The notes below the pieces were generated by a model. It saw only the letters and a list, made by a program, of their open reading frames with translations. It was not told the origin of the DNA and ran no database searches. From contig JABDKZ010000489.1 in NCBI GenBank assembly GCA_013001935.1, positions 1 through 7,327 on the forward strand: DNA of 7,327 nt, written 5' to 3'. Made by a program: the position numbers and the translations under genes. Each line of letters opens with the position of its first letter. Position 1 is the stretch's first letter. Origin of the DNA: Maribacter sp. Its GTDB lineage: Bacteria; Bacteroidota; Bacteroidia; Flavobacteriales; Flavobacteriaceae. Shown piece by piece: positions 6,297 through 7,327 of this stretch.

Positions 6297-6992
6297 ATGA
6301 TAACAATTGAAAATTTAAAAAAGAGTTTTAGAACAGAGGAGGTCGAAACATTGGCACTGAACAATGTGAACTTAAACGTGACCGAAGGAGAATTTGTGGC
6401 GATCATGGGACCTTCGGGCTGTGGAAAATCGACCCTTTTGAACATTATCGGTATGCTAGATAATCCAACCGATGGAAATTACAATTTTGCAGGTAATGAA
6501 GTAGGTGGGCTAAAGGAGAATCAACGCACACAACTACGAAAAGGAAATCTAGGCTTTGTTTTTCAAAGTTTCAATTTAATTGATGAACTAACAGTCTTTG
6601 AGAACGTGGAATTACCACTTATTTACCTTAAAATGAGCAAGAGCGAACGAAAGGAAAAAGTGATGCAGGTTCTTGAGCGAATGAAAATAGCACATCGTTC
6701 AAAACATTTCCCACAGCAATTGTCCGGAGGTCAGCAGCAAAGAGTGGCTATATCCAGGGCTGTAGTCACCAATCCTAAATTAATTCTAGCCGATGAACCT
6801 ACTGGAAATCTGGATTCTAAAAACGGAATAGAAGTAATGAACCTTCTAACTGAACTTAATCAAGAAGGAACCACCATTGTTATGGTTACACACTCAGACA
6901 GAGATTCCCATTATGCACATAGAGTAGTTAATTTATTTGATGGTCAAATTGTTACTGAAAGCCAAAACAGGATGGTGGGCGCAATGATGTAA
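6297..6992 (+). CDS. MacB/LolD-type ABC transporter ATP-binding protein
   Basis: This 231-residue stand-alone nucleotide-binding subunit has all ABC motifs: Walker A GPSGCGKST (38-46), Q-loop Gln90 in FQSFNLIDELT, signature LSGGQ (142-146), Walker B LILADEPTGNLD (D166, catalytic E167) and switch His199 in VTHSD. The LIDELTVFENVELPL stretch and the GNLDS D-loop are typical of the MacB/LolD/FtsE branch, whose members power periplasmic mechanotransmission rather than carrying substrate through the membrane. It should pair with the FtsX/MacB-type permease encoded 36 bp downstream and with the adaptor and duct upstream. The protein is intact and of ordinary length. The 64-bp gap before it shows neither a TAnnTTTG box nor a TGGCAC element, so it is probably transcribed with the upstream genes. 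There is no clear ribosome-binding site, as is usual in Bacteroidota. Confidence 0.95.
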   Translation: MITIENLKKSFRTEEVETLALNNVNLNVTEGEFVAIMGPSGCGKSTLLNIIGMLDNPTDGNYNFAGNEVGGLKENQRTQLRKGNLGFVFQSFNLIDELTVFENVELPLIYLKMSKSERKEKVMQVLERMKIAHRSKHFPQQLSGGQQQRVAISRAVVTNPKLILADEPTGNLDSKNGIEVMNLLTELNQEGTTIVMVTHSDRDSHYAHRVVNLFDGQIVTESQNRMVGAMM

Positions 6993-7028
6993 AAAGGAAG
7001 TTTATTCATCAATCAATATTCAAAAATC

Positions 7029-7327
7029 ATGTTTAAAAATCATTTAAAAATAGCTTGGAGAAGTTTAAAAAAACAGCCTTTTTTTACCTTCCTAAACACC
7101 TTCGGACTTGCCATAGGAATTGCAGGAGGTATCCTAATTTCATTATATATCTATGATGAATTAAGTTATGATACCATGTTCGCTGATGCGAATCGTATAC
7201 ATCGAATACATGCTGATATTAAATTTGGAGGAGAAGATCGCAAGTTTGCAGTTACCCCGGCACCTATGGCTGAAGTAGCCCAAAATGATTTTTCAGAAGT
7301 AGAGCTGGCCATGCGATTTCGCACTCA
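7029..7327 (+). CDS. MacB/FtsX-type ABC transporter permease, N-terminal part (cut by window end)
   Basis: The frame starting at ATG 7029 stays open to the last base and gives 99 residues. It begins MFKNHLKIAWRSLKKQPFFT, the amphipathic N-terminus characteristic of Bacteroidota MacB/FtsX-type permeases. A first transmembrane helix follows (about residues 20-43, TFLNTFGLAIGIAGGILISL), then YIYDELSYDTMFADANRIHRI, the start of the large periplasmic core domain (MacB_PCD family). Full-length members are about 800 residues with either four or eight membrane helices, so most of the gene lies outside. It follows the ATPase gene by 36 bp and would be its membrane partner, coupling ATP hydrolysis to conformational change in the periplasm. 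The adaptor and outer-membrane duct would complete the exporter. The start is well supported by the conserved N-terminus. Confidence 0.9.
   Translation, partial: MFKNHLKIAWRSLKKQPFFTFLNTFGLAIGIAGGILISLYIYDELSYDTMFADANRIHRIHADIKFGGEDRKFAVTPAPMAEVAQNDFSEVELAMRFRT

Noticed and set aside
1..7327. Mobile element, CRISPR array, tRNA or rRNA
   Set aside because: No transposase-like frame, terminal repeats, spaced direct repeats or RNA-gene signatures were seen on either strand.

Overview
The window looks like chromosomal DNA from a marine- or soil-type Flavobacteriaceae member (Bacteroidota). The reasons are low GC content, a strong lysine/asparagine/isoleucine bias in the proteins, Bacteroidota-style TAnnTTTG promoter boxes, almost no Shine-Dalgarno sequences, and protein types typical of that group. 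The genus cannot be fixed from the sequence alone.

There are three blocks. (1) Bases 1-690, plus strand: the C-terminal part of a multispanning membrane protein resembling the LysE exporter family, cut by the window edge. It is coupled by a TGATG overlap to a small alkyltransferase-like (ATL) DNA-damage protein that lacks the methyl-accepting cysteine. (2) Bases 703-3415, minus strand: a two-component system in the order response regulator then histidine kinase. The regulator is an NtrC-type REC / AAA+ / Fis-HTH protein and the kinase is membrane-anchored with a PAS-like domain; they are 1 bp apart. This block converges on block 1 with only 12 bp between stop codons. (3) Bases 3612-7327, plus strand and divergent from the two-component genes: a tripartite ABC export operon. 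It encodes a TolC-like outer-membrane factor, a HlyD/MacA-like periplasmic adaptor, a MacB/LolD-type ATPase and the start of a MacB/FtsX-type permease that runs off the window.

The roughly 200-bp divergent region (3416-3611) is the most informative non-coding stretch. It carries a TAnnTTTG box facing the regulator gene and another facing the exporter. Directly abutting the latter is a TGGCAC-type sigma-54 -24/-12 candidate. About 90-115 bp upstream of the predicted sigma-54 start lie two overlapping perfect palindromes, where an NtrC-type activator would bind. The simplest model is that the kinase senses a membrane or cytoplasmic signal (it has almost no periplasmic part) and phosphorylates the regulator. 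The regulator then binds the palindromes and drives sigma-54 transcription of the exporter. The substrate cannot be deduced. I see no mobile element, CRISPR array, RNA gene or clearly new system; this is a well-formed member of a known type of locus, with a few points worth checking.
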